In this document: piece by piece, positions 63,432 to 64,000 of the stretch
How positions within the stretch are numbered: position 1 is the first letter of the stretch
Layout: the number at the start of each line of letters is the position of its first letter
Origin: Hymenopus coronatus
Taxonomy: Eukaryota; Arthropoda; Insecta; Mantodea; Hymenopodidae
Assembly: GCA_030762935.1 (NCBI GenBank)
Contig: CM060883.1
Location: 96,980,001-97,044,000 of the forward strand
DNA length: 64,000 nucleotides
Direction of reading: 5' to 3'
Notes under the pieces: model-generated
Told to the model about the DNA's origin: nothing
Database searches by the model: none
Seen by the model: the letters and a program-made list of their open reading frames with translations, nothing else
Made by a program: the position numbers and the translations under genes

Positions 63432-64000
63432 GTCTTGGTGCACAGTTTCGGCAGATTGACGTTGTGTAGCATAACTATTAACAGCGAGTCTTGTTCCGTT
63501 GCACAGTTTCGGCTGATTGAGATTGTGTAGCATAATTATTAACAGCGAGTCTTGTTGCATAGTTTCGGCTGATTGAGATTGTGTAGCATAATTATTAACA
63601 GCGAGTCTTGTTTCGTTGCACAGCTTCGCCTGATTGAGATTGTGTAGCATAATTATAAACGGCGAGCCTTGTTTCCTTGCACAGTTATGGCTGATTGAGA
63701 TTGTGTATCATAATTATTAACAGCGAGTCTTTTTGCACAGTTTCGGCTGATTGAGGTTGTGTAGCATCATTATTAACTGCGAGTCTTGTTGCACAGTTTC
63801 GGCTAATTGAGATTGTGTAGCATAATTATTAACAGCGAGTCTTGTTGCACAGTTCGGACTGATTGAGATTGCGTAGCATAATTATTAACAGCGAATCTTG
63901 TTGCACAGTTTCGGCTGATTGAGATTGCGTAGCATAATTATTAACAGCGAGTCTTGTTTCCTTGCACAGTTACGGCTGATTGAGATTGTGTATCATAATT
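63432..64000. repeat. Family 2 unit-end module after a 305-bp deletion
   Basis: Compared with the 8-kb second copy, the offset is 4,921 up to GTCTTGGTGCACAG (63,432) and 4,616 from GGCAGATTGACGTTG onward, so exactly 305 bp (5 x 61) are missing. The break lies in the shared block GCACAGTTTCGGC. The remainder matches 58,820-59,384 to the window end, where the array continues. Confidence 0.9.

Larger units (their letters stand above)
1..64000. repeat. Tandem satellite array, 61/56-bp monomer, fills the whole window
   Basis: Every stretch can be read as head-to-tail copies of one monomer. Its blocks in order are AGTCTTGTTCCGTTGCAC, then AGTTTCGGCTGATTGAG, then ATTGTGTAGCATAATTA, then TTAACAGCG. 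I saw no inverted monomer and no non-satellite insertion. Base counts of the long consensus are A14 C10 G15 T22, so about 41% GC with clear T>A and G>C skew on the plus strand. Arrays of this size and purity are typical of eukaryotic heterochromatin; that is general knowledge, not something this window proves. The family does not match the 171-bp alpha satellite or simple telomeric repeats, and I cannot assign it to a species. The array continues beyond both ends. Confidence 0.97.

Noticed and set aside
1..64000. CRISPR array, because of regularly spaced repeats
   Set aside because: There are no unique spacers: the whole 56/61-bp period is conserved, with no repeat-spacer alternation, leader or cas genes.
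1..64000. CENP-B box in TTTCGGCTGATTGAG
   Set aside because: It keeps the TTCG and the central A of the box, but the essential CGGG part reads GAGA. That is too few core matches to claim a CENP-B site.
1..64000. Variable-number surface-protein repeat of a microbe
   Set aside because: The periods of 61 and 56 bp are not multiples of 3 and no frame stays open beyond 123 codons. A coding repeat would keep a multiple of three and one long frame.

Overview
The window is one uninterrupted block of tandem satellite DNA. From base 1 to base 64,000 it is built from a single monomer family, always in the same orientation. I see no protein gene, RNA gene, transposon, CRISPR array, replication origin or other single-copy DNA. 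The monomer has two main lengths: a 61-bp long form and a 56-bp short form that lacks 5 bp. Rarer 60-bp and 53-bp forms also occur. I estimate 1,080-1,095 monomers, from the window length and a mean of about 58.6 bp counted over the first kilobase. The consensus is about 41% GC and strand-asymmetric: the plus strand is T- and G-rich. Such an array points to a eukaryotic heterochromatic locus (centromeric, pericentromeric, subtelomeric or sex-chromosomal). I do not recognise the satellite and cannot name the organism.

Above the monomer there are long higher-order repeats (HORs). Family 1 (1-11,558) has a 5,156-bp unit: a shortened copy (1-4,557), a full copy (4,558-9,713) and a truncated copy (9,714-11,558). 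A mosaic zone (11,559-15,280) joins patches of both families. Family 2 fills the rest, with a unit of about 6.4-6.6 kb: copy A 15,281-21,851, copy B 21,852 to about 28,450. It is reshaped by three large, recent-looking tandem duplications: 2,273 bp (27,071-29,343 and 29,344-31,616), 4,005 bp (33,776-37,780 and 37,781-41,785) and about 8.0-8.1 kb (45,331-53,406 and 53,407 to about 61,413). The right edge (about 61,414-64,000) is more family 2 with a 305-bp in-register deletion. The array runs off both ends of the window.

Many minus-strand reading frames of 60-123 codons exist. They all translate the same repeat, because each minus-strand monomer carries stop codons in only one frame and because 61+56 = 117 bp preserves the frame. 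I treat them as by-products of the repeat, not genes. The content of interest is evolutionary: how the two monomer lengths arose, unequal exchange in whole-monomer steps, mosaic HOR junctions, a probable conversion patch, and substitutions concentrated at CpG sites.
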